Of a stretch of DNA of 64,000 nucleotides, positions 11,197 through 21,874 are shown piece by piece; position 1 is the stretch's first letter, and every line of letters starts with the position of its first letter. The notes beneath the pieces were generated by a model that ran no database searches, was not told the origin of the DNA, and saw nothing but the letters and a program-made list of their open reading frames with translations. Made by a program: the position numbers and the translations under genes. This DNA comes from Zygosaccharomyces rouxii (taxonomy: Eukaryota; Ascomycota; Saccharomycetes; Saccharomycetales; Saccharomycetaceae). The stretch is taken from NCBI RefSeq assembly GCF_000026365.1, contig NC_012992.1, positions 558,001 to 622,000 of the forward strand, in the 5' to 3' direction.

Positions 11197-14100
11197 ATGT
11201 CACAAACCTGGGATCGTTCTCCACCAACAGGGAGTAATAGTGCCCATGATACAGACACCAATAACATGAACAATAATAACAGTAACGCCAATTCTCAAAA
11301 TGCTACAAATAATAATCAGGGGAGCAACAAAGGTAGCGAAGTAGACAGTGATAATAATGAGAATAATAATAACCCTGCGAGCAGGAATGGCGTAGAATTA
11401 CCACTACCTCAACAACAGCAACAGAATAGTGGTACAGAGATTAAACAAGAAAGTGGTAGTAAACCGCACTTTGTATTACCATCAATAAGTGATCTTAGTG
11501 GAGAGACTGGCAGTTCTCCTTCTCATGGTGGAAGTGGTACCACTAATACTACTAATGTTAATACTAGTGGTTCTCAGAATCCGAATGCAACTGGTGCTGG
11601 AGTTAATTCAACAATGGCCCCTGGTGTACCATCAATGTTATCGCAACAATCTTTGCCAAGATTATCGTCGGTACAAGCAACGTATCCTTCTGCACCACCT
11701 GTTTTACCAAGATTTTCAACGGCAACAGCGGGTGAAGTTCAAGGTCCCACCACTTTGACAAGTTCATCTTCTATACCAACGACTCAACAACAGCAGCAGC
11801 AACAGCCACCTGATGATAAAAGTAGAATTGGTGTTAAGCCAAGATCTGGTAGTGCTGGTATGTCGGTAGCGAGCTTCGATAATCCCTTACCACCTTCGCA
11901 GCCATCGGTACCATCGCTTCACTACCAAATGTTATCATCTCAACAACAACAAGAACAAAAGGGGCAGGACCAACAACAACAGCATCAACAACAGCAACAG
12001 CAGATTCCACTGCATGATCAGTATTATAGGCCCTTGAATGTTAAGGATGCACTTTCATATTTGGAACAAGTTAAATTTCAGTTCAATTCAAGACCAGACG
12101 TCTATAATCACTTCCTAGACATAATGAAAGATTTTAAATCACAAGCAATTGATACTCCTGGTGTCATTGAAAGGGTTTCAACTTTGTTTAGGGGCTATCC
12201 CAACTTAATTCAAGGTTTCAATACCTTTCTACCCCAAGGTTATAGGATTGACTGTTCACAAAACCCTGATGAACCTATTAAAGTTACTACACCAATGGGA
12301 TCATCTACTGTTGCTGGGGTAGCTGAGATGAACCAAGCAGCATTGTTTCAAGGTCAACAACCAAGGATTCAACAACATCTACAACCTTTGAGTTTTCCTC
12401 CAAGTCAAGACTATCAATTACAACAACAGCAGCAACCACAACAACAGGTTCCATTTGAACAAGCTCGTGGCCAACAAGTCTTGCCAGCGACTTTCCCACC
12501 ACCTGCCGAGAACGCTCCACAGCAGCAGCTGCAACATCAACAACAACAACAACAAGCGTCATCGACCCATGTTCAACCTCCCACCGTTGGACCGCCTTCG
12601 CAACAGCCACAACAACAACAGCCACAGCATGGTTCACCACAACCAGCACCACAACCGACATCGGCAGTGTCAAGTGGCACTGGTCCAACACAACCGGAGG
12701 TACCTGCACCGGTACAACCCCAGCTCGCAGATCAAACCAAAAAAGCTGCTGATGTGGAATTTAGTCAAGCAATCAGTTATGTCAATAAGATTAAAAACAG
12801 ATTCTCAGATCAACCTGATATTTACAAGCATTTTCTCGAGATTCTGCAAACTTATCAGAGGGAACAAAAACCAATTAATGAAGTTTATGCACAAGTTACG
12901 GTTTTATTTCAAAATGCTCCTGATCTTTTAGATGACTTCAAAAAATTCTTGCCGGATTCCTCAGCTAGCGCTGCTCAGCAGCAAAGACAGCAGTTACAAC
13001 CGGTAATGCAACATCAACAAGCTGCTGCGGCAACAGGTTACGGTTATTATGGTGAAAATCAACCAGTGGCAAGACAAAATTTACCACCTTTGGGTAGTTT
13101 TTCACCACCTCCAAATGGTACTGCCCCTCGTGATTATTACCAAGAGCCTTCACAGGGCATGGCTTTACCTCCAATGACTCATTTGGAAACCCAGGCTGCC
13201 AAGGTAACACCCTCCCACTATGTGATGACCCAAGGAATGTCAAATGATGCTATACCATTGTCTAATATGAGATCTCCAACAGTAGGAGCCCCGGGTGCTC
13301 AAACTCCAGTTGAAACTGCTCCTCAACATCCACAACAGTACTCACCACAACAAGCTCCACAACCACAACTACCACAACAACAGTTGCCACCACAACAACA
13401 GGAACAATCGCTGCCGCCACAAACAATCCCACTAACCCAGCCTTCTCAATTGGGCCCTCAACAGGAGGTCCAATACGTGGATATTGCCGTAAGACCTGAA
13501 ATTGATCTGGATCCTAGTATTGTACCCGTGGTACCAGAACCTACAGAGCCTATCGAAGATAGTCTTTCATTGGTAGAAGAGACTAGTTTTTTCGATAAGG
13601 CAAAAAAATTCATTGGAAACAAACAATTGTACACTGAGTTCCTCAAAATCCTTAACTTATATTCGCAAGATTTGTTAGATATAGACGGACTTGTGGAAAA
13701 AGTAGAACATTACCTGGGAGGTAGTAAAGAATTATTTACCTGGTTCAAAAATTTCGTTGGTTATCAAGATAGACCCAAGAACATTGAAAATGTAATTCAT
13801 GAAAAGCATCGTCTCGATTTAGATATGTGTGAGGCTTCTGGCCCTAGCTACAAGAAACTACCAAAGTCTGATACATTTATGCCATGTTCAGGTAGGGATG
13901 AGATGTGTTGGGAAGTATTAAATGACGAATGGATTGGCCATCCAGTGTGGGCTTCTGAAGATTCTGGGTTTATTGCTCATCGTAAAAATCAATACGAAGA
14001 GACACTTTTCAAAGTCGAAGAAGAGAGACATGAGTACGACTTTTACATTGAATCAAATTTGAGAACAATTCAAACTTTGGAAACGATTGCAAGTAAAATT

Positions 14101-16209
14101 GCCAACATGACAGAGGAGGAAAAGGCCAATTTCAAATTGCCCCCAGGATTAGGTCATACTTCTTTGACAATTTACAAAAAAGTCATTAGGAAGGTTTATG
14201 ATAAGGAAAGAGGCTTTGAAATTATTGATGCCTTGCATGAACACCCAGCAGTAGCCGTGCCGGTTGTGTTGAAGCGTTTAAAGCAAAAGGATGAAGAGTG
14301 GAGAAGAGCACAAAGAGAGTGGAACAAAGTTTGGAGGGAATTAGAACAAAAAGTTTACTTCAAATCGTTGGATCATCTCGGTCTTACTTTCAAACAAGCA
14401 GATAAGAAATTGTTAACTACCAAGCAATTAATTTCTGAAATCAGTAGTATCAAAGTTGATCAGACTAATAAGAGAATCCATTGGTTGACACCAAAGCCGA
14501 AAAGCCAGTTAGATTACGATTTCCCAGATAGAGAGATTTTCTGTGACATATTGAGTTTAACGGAAGTGTTTTTAAATCACACGGGCAATTACTCTAATTC
14601 TGACAAGGAAAGATTGAAAGATTTTCTCAAGAGCTTTTTGTCGTTATTCTTCTCCATTCCGGTCAGTGAAGTAAACGACGGTTTACGTAGGAGATCCCCC
14701 TCAAATAAAGAAGAACATGAGGCGAATAAAAAAGAAAATGGCACAGCTCTGGCTCATGGTAAGAGGCCCAGAGAAATAGAACTACCTCTACGTGATATTC
14801 TGCATAGAAACAAGTATCAGAAATTAAAGCTTCGTTCGGATGGAGAAGAGGGATCAATCGGTCAGTCTGAAGAAGGATTGGACGAACAAGAAGAAGTTGA
14901 CGAAGAAGAAGAAATCATTAAACAAGAAGCTAAGAAACCTTGGTTGCTCGGAAATATCGTGGAAGAAGCTAACGCTCAAGGTATCATAAGTAACCGTAAG
15001 AGCTTTAATTTGTTTGCCAACACTAGCATTTACGTCTTCTTTCGTCACCTGACAACCCTGTACGAAAGATTGATTGAAGTGAAAAGTATAGATCAAGAAG
15101 TCACGCAAGAGATTAATAGCAGGAAGGTTAGCCAATTTGCAAAAGATTTGAACTTAATTTCAGAACAGCTAAAAAATATGGGTTTAGATTTTGCTGGACT
15201 AGATGCTTATGAACAGTTGCTTCATCTATCTAAACGTCTAATAGAAGGTGATATCGAGCACCAATGGTTTGAAGAAAGCTTGCGCCAAGCATACAATAAC
15301 CGTGCCTTCAAATTTTACACAGTAGACAAAGTCGTACAAGCGTTGGTGAAACATGCACACACAATATTAACCGATATTAAGTGCTCCGAAATCATGGTTT
15401 TGTTTGAAAAAGACAGAACATTAGCCACCACCAGTGCGAAAGATCAAATTCTATATCGGATGCAGGCACGTTCTCATATGTCCAATACGGAGAACATGTT
15501 TAGGATTGAATTCAACAGAATATCAAAACATGTCTGTATCCAGTACATCGCTATCGATGATCTGACCTTAGCAGAAGCCAAGTCACTCGAAGATAAATGG
15601 AAATATTACGTTACGTCGTATTCTTTATCCCATCCTACAGAGGGCATCTCCCATGAAGACCTACAAGTGCCATTCCTGGAGAAGATCATTGAATCTGAAC
15701 AGGAATATGATGAAGACAATGGTGGGGATCCAAAATTTTCTCCAGAAGGGGTATCCAAATCGAGTCTAAGAATCAAAATAGATCCAGAAACCTATTTCCT
15801 CGAAGTAGAACCAGGGTCTTGTGACGTGTTCTCCCGTAAAGCAGTGAATAAGTTTCCTCTGGAGAAAAATAGTGAATCTCATAAGACGAAAGTAGACAAG
15901 AAGAATGAGTTGATTAGAGGATATTTGGACAGTGAAAAAGGCTGGAAGAAAAATCTAGATGCTAAGAGCATTCAATCTGTTGAGGAGAAGCTCAATTTCG
16001 TCAAAAACTACGGTACCTTACAAGGTTACAGAGCTCAGGAGAATGGACTGGAATCCACAACCAAAGAAGCTCCATTCTCTGATGCAGTAGAACGAAAAGC
16101 TGATTCTGCTGCTCAAGCAGACGGCGCAGCTAATGGCGGTCCGTCAAATACGGCGGGCGTTGAAGAGCGTGGTGGAAATGATACAACTGCGGAGGATGTA
16201 GAAGCATAG
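11197..16209 (+). CDS. SIN3: Sin3 histone deacetylase complex scaffold
   Basis: A 1670-residue scaffold of the Rpd3L and Rpd3S histone deacetylase complexes. The N-terminal part is low-complexity (Asn-, Pro- and Gln-rich). Three paired amphipathic helix domains, which bind DNA-binding repressors, are seen at about 279-350 (PAH1), 520-590 (PAH2) and 797-860 (PAH3), separated by Gln/Pro-rich linkers. The conserved histone-deacetylase interaction region follows at about 890-1090, then an acidic insert near 1225-1250 and the C-terminal Sin3 region. Longer than S. cerevisiae Sin3 (1536), mainly through Gln-rich linkers. Divergent from RPB11, as in S. cerevisiae (YOL004W/YOL005C). Confidence 0.97.
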   Translation: MSQTWDRSPPTGSNSAHDTDTNNMNNNNSNANSQNATNNNQGSNKGSEVDSDNNENNNNPASRNGVELPLPQQQQQNSGTEIKQESGSKPHFVLPSISDLSGETGSSPSHGGSGTTNTTNVNTSGSQNPNATGAGVNSTMAPGVPSMLSQQSLPRLSSVQATYPSAPPVLPRFSTATAGEVQGPTTLTSSSSIPTTQQQQQQQPPDDKSRIGVKPRSGSAGMSVASFDNPLPPSQPSVPSLHYQMLSSQQQQEQKGQDQQQQHQQQQQQIPLHDQYYRPLNVKDALSYLEQVKFQFNSRPDVYNHFLDIMKDFKSQAIDTPGVIERVSTLFRGYPNLIQGFNTFLPQGYRIDCSQNPDEPIKVTTPMGSSTVAGVAEMNQAALFQGQQPRIQQHLQPLSFPPSQDYQLQQQQQPQQQVPFEQARGQQVLPATFPPPAENAPQQQLQHQQQQQQASSTHVQPPTVGPPSQQPQQQQPQHGSPQPAPQPTSAVSSGTGPTQPEVPAPVQPQLADQTKKAADVEFSQAISYVNKIKNRFSDQPDIYKHFLEILQTYQREQKPINEVYAQVTVLFQNAPDLLDDFKKFLPDSSASAAQQQRQQLQPVMQHQQAAAATGYGYYGENQPVARQNLPPLGSFSPPPNGTAPRDYYQEPSQGMALPPMTHLETQAAKVTPSHYVMTQGMSNDAIPLSNMRSPTVGAPGAQTPVETAPQHPQQYSPQQAPQPQLPQQQLPPQQQEQSLPPQTIPLTQPSQLGPQQEVQYVDIAVRPEIDLDPSIVPVVPEPTEPIEDSLSLVEETSFFDKAKKFIGNKQLYTEFLKILNLYSQDLLDIDGLVEKVEHYLGGSKELFTWFKNFVGYQDRPKNIENVIHEKHRLDLDMCEASGPSYKKLPKSDTFMPCSGRDEMCWEVLNDEWIGHPVWASEDSGFIAHRKNQYEETLFKVEEERHEYDFYIESNLRTIQTLETIASKIANMTEEEKANFKLPPGLGHTSLTIYKKVIRKVYDKERGFEIIDALHEHPAVAVPVVLKRLKQKDEEWRRAQREWNKVWRELEQKVYFKSLDHLGLTFKQADKKLLTTKQLISEISSIKVDQTNKRIHWLTPKPKSQLDYDFPDREIFCDILSLTEVFLNHTGNYSNSDKERLKDFLKSFLSLFFSIPVSEVNDGLRRRSPSNKEEHEANKKENGTALAHGKRPREIELPLRDILHRNKYQKLKLRSDGEEGSIGQSEEGLDEQEEVDEEEEIIKQEAKKPWLLGNIVEEANAQGIISNRKSFNLFANTSIYVFFRHLTTLYERLIEVKSIDQEVTQEINSRKVSQFAKDLNLISEQLKNMGLDFAGLDAYEQLLHLSKRLIEGDIEHQWFEESLRQAYNNRAFKFYTVDKVVQALVKHAHTILTDIKCSEIMVLFEKDRTLATTSAKDQILYRMQARSHMSNTENMFRIEFNRISKHVCIQYIAIDDLTLAEAKSLEDKWKYYVTSYSLSHPTEGISHEDLQVPFLEKIIESEQEYDEDNGGDPKFSPEGVSKSSLRIKIDPETYFLEVEPGSCDVFSRKAVNKFPLEKNSESHKTKVDKKNELIRGYLDSEKGWKKNLDAKSIQSVEEKLNFVKNYGTLQGYRAQENGLESTTKEAPFSDAVERKADSAAQADGAANGGPSNTAGVEERGGNDTTAEDVEA

Positions 16210-16410
16210 GCAGACAATAGATTAATCTGAAATCAAGTTGTAGTTAAAACCGATTATAGAGTGTTTTTTTTTGGCCTTTATAAGAGGTTAAAAGTTAGAA
16301 GAAAGGAAAAAAAAATGCGACTGCGACCGAGAGGTTGCAAGGATTCGTGTGTATTTGTATATATGTACATTTCTCATGAAAGGGCGATACAATTGTAATA
16401 ATTATTCATT

Positions 16411-17544
16411 CTATTCGGCGTCCACATCTACCCCAAAGTCTTCTAGGTTTTCTCCCCATGTATTTTGCCATTGTGTTCTTGAAGAAGGATCTCTCGGATC
16501 CACTAATCTTTTTCTTATCACTTGTTCTCCGTCTCTTACTGTAGTTTCAACGGCGTTGGGCCCATCAATGCTAATAACCTTGTCTTTACCGCCATCTGGC
16601 GGCCATGGCAAGGCAAGTAGCATATCCGTGAGATTTGTTTCTTCAAATTCTGAGATATCATTTTTTGGGAAAAACATACCATCACCTTTAGGTTTTCCAA
16701 AAGGCCAAAGCCAGAATAGAGGAGAACCCAGAAATTCTATGGTATTTGACCATGGATCGATATCGTAAGGGAAATTTACCAAATGGTCAAGACCGATACG
16801 CCTTCTCGTAGAAAGCCTAGAAGCCTCATCCTCCAATTCTCTAGTACGAAGTTCAGGATAGAGTTCCCAAAAATTTGCCAATAAATGAGGCAGCAGTCGC
16901 TTGCTGTAATATAAGCCTTCTAACCTCTCATATTCCCAAGTTTCGATCTGAGTTCTACCACAGAAAATCTGATTTGAAAGACATCTAATGAATAATATGC
17001 TAATGGTAAGCAAGATAAAACCATCCATTGGTATTAATATTGTAAGAAATATTAATTCAGATTTGTTCCACAGGTAAGTGGGGGAATTATGATTTGATAA
17101 TATGAAATACGCTCTCAAACATAACTCATACAGTAAATATCCAGTAGTAGCTATCACCCAGAATAAAAAACGCATGAAATGTGGAAAATTATAGTATCCA
17201 ACACAATTTTTAGTCCAGGGACAATGGTGATCCATAGCTAAGACGCACTGATTACATGTTTTGCAATGATGAGCACGTTCTGGTTTGTAATTTCGACACT
17301 TCTTACAATAGCTTTTCCAGGAATTCTTTGATGGTTGAAAATTTGGTAGAGGTTGACCTGGTAGTGTATAAATAGCCAGGTAGTATGAAAACCATATCAT
17401 TGTTAAGCTAAATTCAAACCATATTTGCTTTTGTGTGGAAAGAAAGTTACTTAGTATGAAATAATGAGCATTGTAACCGATGAAGGAAATCAGGAAACAG
17501 GGAATGGCAATACCTAGGAAAGGCCACTTGAGCTGAACAGGCAT
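16411..17544 (-). CDS. PFA4: Pfa4 DHHC palmitoyltransferase
   Basis: A 377-residue ER protein S-acyltransferase; in S. cerevisiae Pfa4 palmitoylates the chitin synthase Chs3. Two N-terminal transmembrane helices (about 8-31 and 42-61) precede the Cys-rich DHHC domain, which starts with CKKC at residues 80-83. The catalytic DHHC is at 105-108 with Cys108 as the acyl acceptor. Two further helices follow (about 122-147 and 163-188), then a soluble C-terminal tail. Length matches the yeast enzyme (378). Convergent with SIN3 (201 bp apart), as in S. cerevisiae (YOL003C). Confidence 0.95.
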   Translation of the reverse strand: MPVQLKWPFLGIAIPCFLISFIGYNAHYFILSNFLSTQKQIWFEFSLTMIWFSYYLAIYTLPGQPLPNFQPSKNSWKSYCKKCRNYKPERAHHCKTCNQCVLAMDHHCPWTKNCVGYYNFPHFMRFLFWVIATTGYLLYELCLRAYFILSNHNSPTYLWNKSELIFLTILIPMDGFILLTISILFIRCLSNQIFCGRTQIETWEYERLEGLYYSKRLLPHLLANFWELYPELRTRELEDEASRLSTRRRIGLDHLVNFPYDIDPWSNTIEFLGSPLFWLWPFGKPKGDGMFFPKNDISEFEETNLTDMLLALPWPPDGGKDKVISIDGPNAVETTVRDGEQVIRKRLVDPRDPSSRTQWQNTWGENLEDFGVDVDAE

Positions 17545-17999
17545 CAGCGTTCCTACCTCTGAGCCAGAATCGTTATATCAGTTTAAATTCTTATTTCACG
17601 TCAATACTGTTTTGTTTCTGCCAGCCACGCGAAACGATAGACAAATGTTGAATTATATCACGAACCAAGACGAAAGCGAATAACTAATCAGTGTAACCTT
17701 CGTGGCATTTACAATCTGATCAAATCAGATAATGTAGAAACAGATCCAATCCCAAACCAAGCTATCGTGTAGCTAAAAACAACAACCTTGGTAGTGTCAT
17801 ACTGAGTTCAAGTATAAGTGATTGTCATGAATTGACATTGCGTGTGATCCACGGGTGCAATATAGACTATTCATCAACTTGCAGGCGCCTTTAACTAACA
17901 CTCACTGTGAAGTGGTATGCGAATTATAGAGGCAAGTTGGGCTTGTCGCATATATAGAAATTCGCTAGGTCTTATTGTACTGGCGTTCGTTTAACTAAA
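17545..17999. other. Spacer upstream of PFA4
   Basis: About 455 bp between the PFA4 start and the degraded retrotransposon. It holds the PFA4 promoter. I see no gene, RNA or clear repeat in it, and the exact left edge of the transposon remnant is not defined. Confidence 0.4.
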
Positions 18000-18009
18000 A
18001 CAACAAGCA

Positions 18010-19430
18010 ACAAGTAGTATATCAACCCCTTACTATGAATTACCGCTTATATATTATGGTGGGTAACACTTTTTTTATTGTGATTGGATATGATGCCCAA
18101 AGTCCAAAGACTGCATCTTTTCCATTTCTTCTTACATTGTACTAACTCCTTCTGTAGAGGCATTCGTTGTTAGGAGATATTGGCGGTTTTCCTTGTATGA
18201 CACGAGCACTGGCTCAATATCAAGTATACATAACCCAAAAACTCCGCCTTGTTTTTTGTTTTTTTTTTGTATTGCTACTAAATCCTGGTTGCTAGTCACC
18301 TCAAGACTTCATTTGAGTGCAACCAATGTTCCTCTACTTCCTTTGCAAATATTAGTTTATCATCCAGATATACACAATCAAAGGATAAGTCTTGGAATAG
18401 ATCTGACGTATATCGAGAAAAGGTAATAGATGCGTTTATTGTACCAAATGGCATAACGGTATGCTCGTATTTACCGCTAGGTGTAACGAATGCGTCTTGT
18501 ACCTAACCTCTTCTTTTTGATAGGTATTTGATGATATACACCATGATGATCTAAGGTAGAGAAGATTCCTAAATCCTTGATTTTTTTTATATCAATTCAA
18601 TGTAGGATAAGAGAAAAAGGTCCTTCACCGTTGCGTCATTTAATCTTCGATAATATACCCACATTGGTTAGCTAATATCTTTTTTTCATGAATTACCGAA
18701 TAATGTCTTGTACTATCTTTTCATTTTTGGTGTTAGAGGGTATGGTTGTAATTGCGGTTTCCTTCCATTAGGTTTATTATTAATTTCCTGCTGAACCATT
18801 TTTTTACAATTATAGTCTTTCTTCGGTAAATCGTTTCTGATTGTTCTTTTTTCTATTTATTTTGTAACCACGGTGGTAACAGTTGGAAGGTATCTTGCAT
18901 AATCTCTGCAATTTCGGTGACTTATATTACAAATATCTCGTCTTTTTTATCTAGTTTTCGTATCTGTGTCGATGAAGCTCAGTTTTATAAGTGCTTCTTC
19001 ATTATGATCATTAGTATTCGTAGCAAATAATTCGGGATTCTTTTCGATGATTGGTTTGTCCACAAATAAACATCGTGAAATATCGGGAGTGGCCGATGTT
19101 TCTAGCTCGTAGGGGTCGTTTTGATATTCAAATTTCACAGTCACCGCAATATTGGTCATTGCTACGTCTTAGGAAACTGTTCCTTTCAATTGCAAGGGAC
19201 ATGCTAAGTATTCTTTAAGTTATAAGCTTTATACTGCTTGTTGCCATATTAGTGATATTGGTGAGTCAGAATCAATTAATATGGGGAATTCCAACCCAGT
19301 CTTGAACTTCACTGTTACTTCCTTTCTTTTTCCTACTAACAGTCCCTTTTCTTGGGATTTAGGTAGTTTTTGTTCCTGTGCTTTTTTTTAAAAAACCCTA
19401 CTTCATAGACATCACCTCGATATATGGTAA
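18010..19430 (-). pseudogene. Ty3/gypsy pol remnant (protease, reverse transcriptase, RNase H start)
   Basis: On the minus strand a protease-like LIDSDSPISLI lies near 19270-19300; the third residue of the usual D-S/T-G site is Asp instead of Gly. The reverse transcriptase is recognised by RRLNDATVKD (about 18620-18650), AFVTPSGKYEHTVMPFGTINA (about 18430-18495) and the YLDD catalytic motif (about 18360-18373). A short RNase H-like start (TTNASTEGV) follows downstream. Many stops and frameshifts interrupt the frames. Confidence 0.8.
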
Positions 19431-19438
19431 CAGGTTCA

Positions 19439-20248
19439 TCAGGAAAAACTCGCTTTACTAGATCTACAATCTTTTACGAAGTGACCAATTTTATTACGTT
19501 TAAAATGTCGGTCATTTTTAATCGAAAATGAATTACTTTTTTGTAAATTCGACCTTTGTTCGTTATTCTTTGTAGAGCCTTTAAATTTCTTGTAATTAAC
19601 TCTTTGGTAGTTTCTGTCATCATTAGTAGTGGTATTGTGAGGCCGTTTTCTATCGGTAGGAATTAAGCGATATTTGTTGATAGCCAATTTTATTGCTACC
19701 AAATAACTTTTGGGTTCCCTGTGATAAAAGATCCGTTTCACACCTTCCTTCAGCCCTGCTATATAAACCCATATAGCAACGTTTCGGTAAATTTTCCGTT
19801 GACTGCATATTACTCAAGGCTTTTTCAAATGCAGCATTATAATCACGAACAGATCCTTTTTGGCGAATCAATAGTAGTTTTTCTAGAGTTATCAAGTGAG
19901 TTTCAGACAGTTCATAATCACGCTTTAGAGCTTCTTCGACTGTTTTGAAGGATAAGAATTGATCTCTTCCTTCCTCTTTAGCCTTTTTCACAGATGAATC
20001 TGACCACCTGATTGCTAAACCTGTTAAACTATTAAATAGTATTTTAAGTTTCTTCTCATCAGATGTGATTTATCAGCCCAGTATAAGTTTTCTAGAGAAA
20101 CTATAACGTCATCCAGCCTCCCAGGTTCTCCATCAAAAAATAAAGCAGTTCTATGATCCCACTCTTTAGCTCCAGTATCTTGATCTTATCCTACTTCCTT
20201 GCTTTCTTCAATTGTTTTCTTCGTTTCATTTCCGGTAATAGAGGACAT
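19439..20248 (-). pseudogene. Ty3/gypsy gag remnant
   Basis: Begins at an ATG at 20248 and reads MSSITGNETKK... to an in-frame stop about 20 codons in. It then continues as recognisable retrotransposon-Gag sequence (LFFDGEPGRLDDVIVSLENLY, then LKILFNSLTGLAIRW, then SVRDYNAAFEKAL). At least two frameshifts are needed, near 20040 and near 19740. The C-terminal piece is basic and ends in a zinc-knuckle remnant where His and Arg stand at the first two Cys positions while the downstream GHFVKDC is kept. Clearly non-functional. Confidence 0.8.
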
Positions 20249-20594
20249 AATAACTCTTCTGAAAGTTTAGCAGCGATACCAGATGAAATGAACCAAGGTC
20301 CGCTTACTTTTAAGAATATCACTCATTTCTTGACTGGATCAAAAATACTTGATTATGTTATCTTTGAGGACTTCTTTTCATCTCATTGACCTATATCTCC
20401 AGTTTAGTTGAGTCTTGAATCTCTATATGTTATCATCATTTTAGCTGATATGAACCCCCAACCAATTCTGATATTATGTATTAAGTAATTAGCTATGCGT
20501 AAGTTACAAGCTAAAATTAGATATCGTCATGTGACACAGGTTATCATACCTTTCTACATAAAGGTTGTCATTGAAGAACTACTTTTAAGTTTAA

Positions 20595-20667
20595 GCTTCT
20601 ATGGCCAAGTTGGTAAGGCGCCACACTAGTAATGTGGAGATCATCAGTTCGAATCTGGTTGGAAGCA
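20595..20667 (+). tRNA. tRNA-Thr(AGT)
   Basis: A 73-nt cloverleaf. The acceptor stem pairs 20595-20601 with 20660-20666 (one G-T pair), the anticodon stem CCACA/TGTGG is at 20621-20625 and 20633-20637, and loop CTAGTAA carries anticodon AGT at 20628-20630. The T-arm has loop TTCGAAT. No intron. A T-run follows at 20671-20675 as a polymerase III terminator. It reads away from the Ty3 remnant on its left. Confidence 0.96.
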
Positions 20668-20863
20668 TTCTTTTTCCTGCTCAAAGTACTTCTAACATTC
20701 TACAAGTTTGACAAAATTGAATATTTAGGTATCTTTTATACTCGCATGCTACGAGAAGTAGTATAAATCAAGAGGTTTAGGCGCTCAAAGCAGTAAGTGT
20801 TACTAAGGTGAATACTCATCGATAGACAAAAGTTTTGTATTGGATGACAAACTTGAAGCTTGT

Positions 20864-21823
20864 TCATGTGGAGTTTGAGAGTAAATTTGTATGGACCAAT
20901 TCATAACTATTCATCAATGCAACTAAATGACACAATGCAGCGATAACGACGAGAACATGAAATATTTGATGAGAATGACCAACAAAGTCAAAAGCACCAG
21001 GTGCCAATCTCTCTGGAAACCTGATACTATATAAAAAGGCTCCAAAGATATAGAAGATACCTTCCAAAATAACCCATTTCATTTGAATCCTAGTCCAGGT
21101 TTCATGAAATCCATACTTTATTATACCGCCCATTATAGGTAGAAGAGCTGATAATCCAAACGCAACGAATAGGCCAGCCCTATAGGGTCTCCATTCCCTT
21201 GAACGGAAGGTATCATCAAAAGACGCTATAGTGCAGGAAACGCCAAAGCAAAAGATAATCAATGTGAATGAGTAGAAAAGTTTGTTACTATCATGAAACG
21301 CATAGTATAAGATACTAATCATCGAACAAACGATTAAAATGACAATCCCCAAGTAATCTAATTTATTTCCAAAGACGGATACTCGGGAAGAATGAGATTT
21401 GAAGCAATGGAAAGTACTGCTTAAAATTAAACATGAGAATGCACCAAAGAAAAAAAAATCTATTGCCATGTAATCTATCCATGTTGTTGTATCAAAGTTT
21501 TTAATGGCAAATTTATCAAAGATGCAGGTCGCTAGAAAGCATAAACCTGGTAAGAAATGAGTATAGATGTTAATGGATTCATTATGCAGATATAAGAGAC
21601 TTTGCAAACATTCTCGAATACTATTAGTCTCGCGCACATACCCCCCTACGATGTGTTCATTATCCTTTTGCCAGTCTGGTATTTCATTCCAGGTGTAGAG
21701 AAGTTTCTTCTGCGTATTTACTGGTTCAATTTTGATAGTTGTCTGCTCCTGATTCACTTCCAGGTTAGTTTGAGAATCTGAAGTTGTAGTCGATAATGAT
21801 GATCTTTTCTTCAGATTGGACAT
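20864..21823 (-). CDS. IZH2: Izh2-type PAQR/hemolysin-III membrane protein
   Basis: A 319-residue seven-helix membrane protein of the progestin/adiponectin receptor (PAQR) family; S. cerevisiae Izh2 affects zinc homeostasis and responds to osmotin. A soluble N-terminal ~75 residues lead to SLLYLHNESINIYTH, the family signature. Seven hydrophobic segments follow, and the conserved zinc-site elements are present: SSTFHCFKSHS after the second helix and HSHQIFHVLVV before the last. Length matches S. cerevisiae Izh2 (317) and the position next to PHO80 matches YOL002C. IZH2 and PHO80 are divergent, 662 bp apart. Confidence 0.93.
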   Translation of the reverse strand: MSNLKKRSSLSTTTSDSQTNLEVNQEQTTIKIEPVNTQKKLLYTWNEIPDWQKDNEHIVGGYVRETNSIRECLQSLLYLHNESINIYTHFLPGLCFLATCIFDKFAIKNFDTTTWIDYMAIDFFFFGAFSCLILSSTFHCFKSHSSRVSVFGNKLDYLGIVILIVCSMISILYYAFHDSNKLFYSFTLIIFCFGVSCTIASFDDTFRSREWRPYRAGLFVAFGLSALLPIMGGIIKYGFHETWTRIQMKWVILEGIFYIFGAFLYSIRFPERLAPGAFDFVGHSHQIFHVLVVIAALCHLVALMNSYELVHTNLLSNST

Positions 21824-21874
21824 TATTCAGCTGGTCCTATTAAACCTTGCTGATAATTTGGTAGTTCGATTCGA

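Larger units (their letters stand above)
18000..20590 (-). mobile_element. Degenerate Ty3/gypsy-type LTR retrotransposon, truncated at its 3' end
   Basis: Read on the minus strand this stretch gives, in order, a Gag-like region, a zinc-knuckle remnant, an aspartic-protease remnant, reverse transcriptase and the start of RNase H. This is the Ty3/gypsy order as far as it goes. Stops and frameshifts break every frame. No integrase region is seen, so the 3' part is missing. The 5' end abuts tRNA-Thr(AGT), the placement typical of Ty3, which integrates just upstream of tRNA genes. LTR boundaries are uncertain: a TGATA...TATCA inverted pair flanks 20469-20546, but that is far shorter than a usual LTR. 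Both ends are approximate. Confidence 0.82.

Noticed and set aside
20469..20546. 78-bp TGATA...TATCA segment as a complete LTR
   Set aside because: The inverted ends are only 5 bp and the length is far below known yeast LTRs; at best a fragment, so it is not annotated as an LTR.
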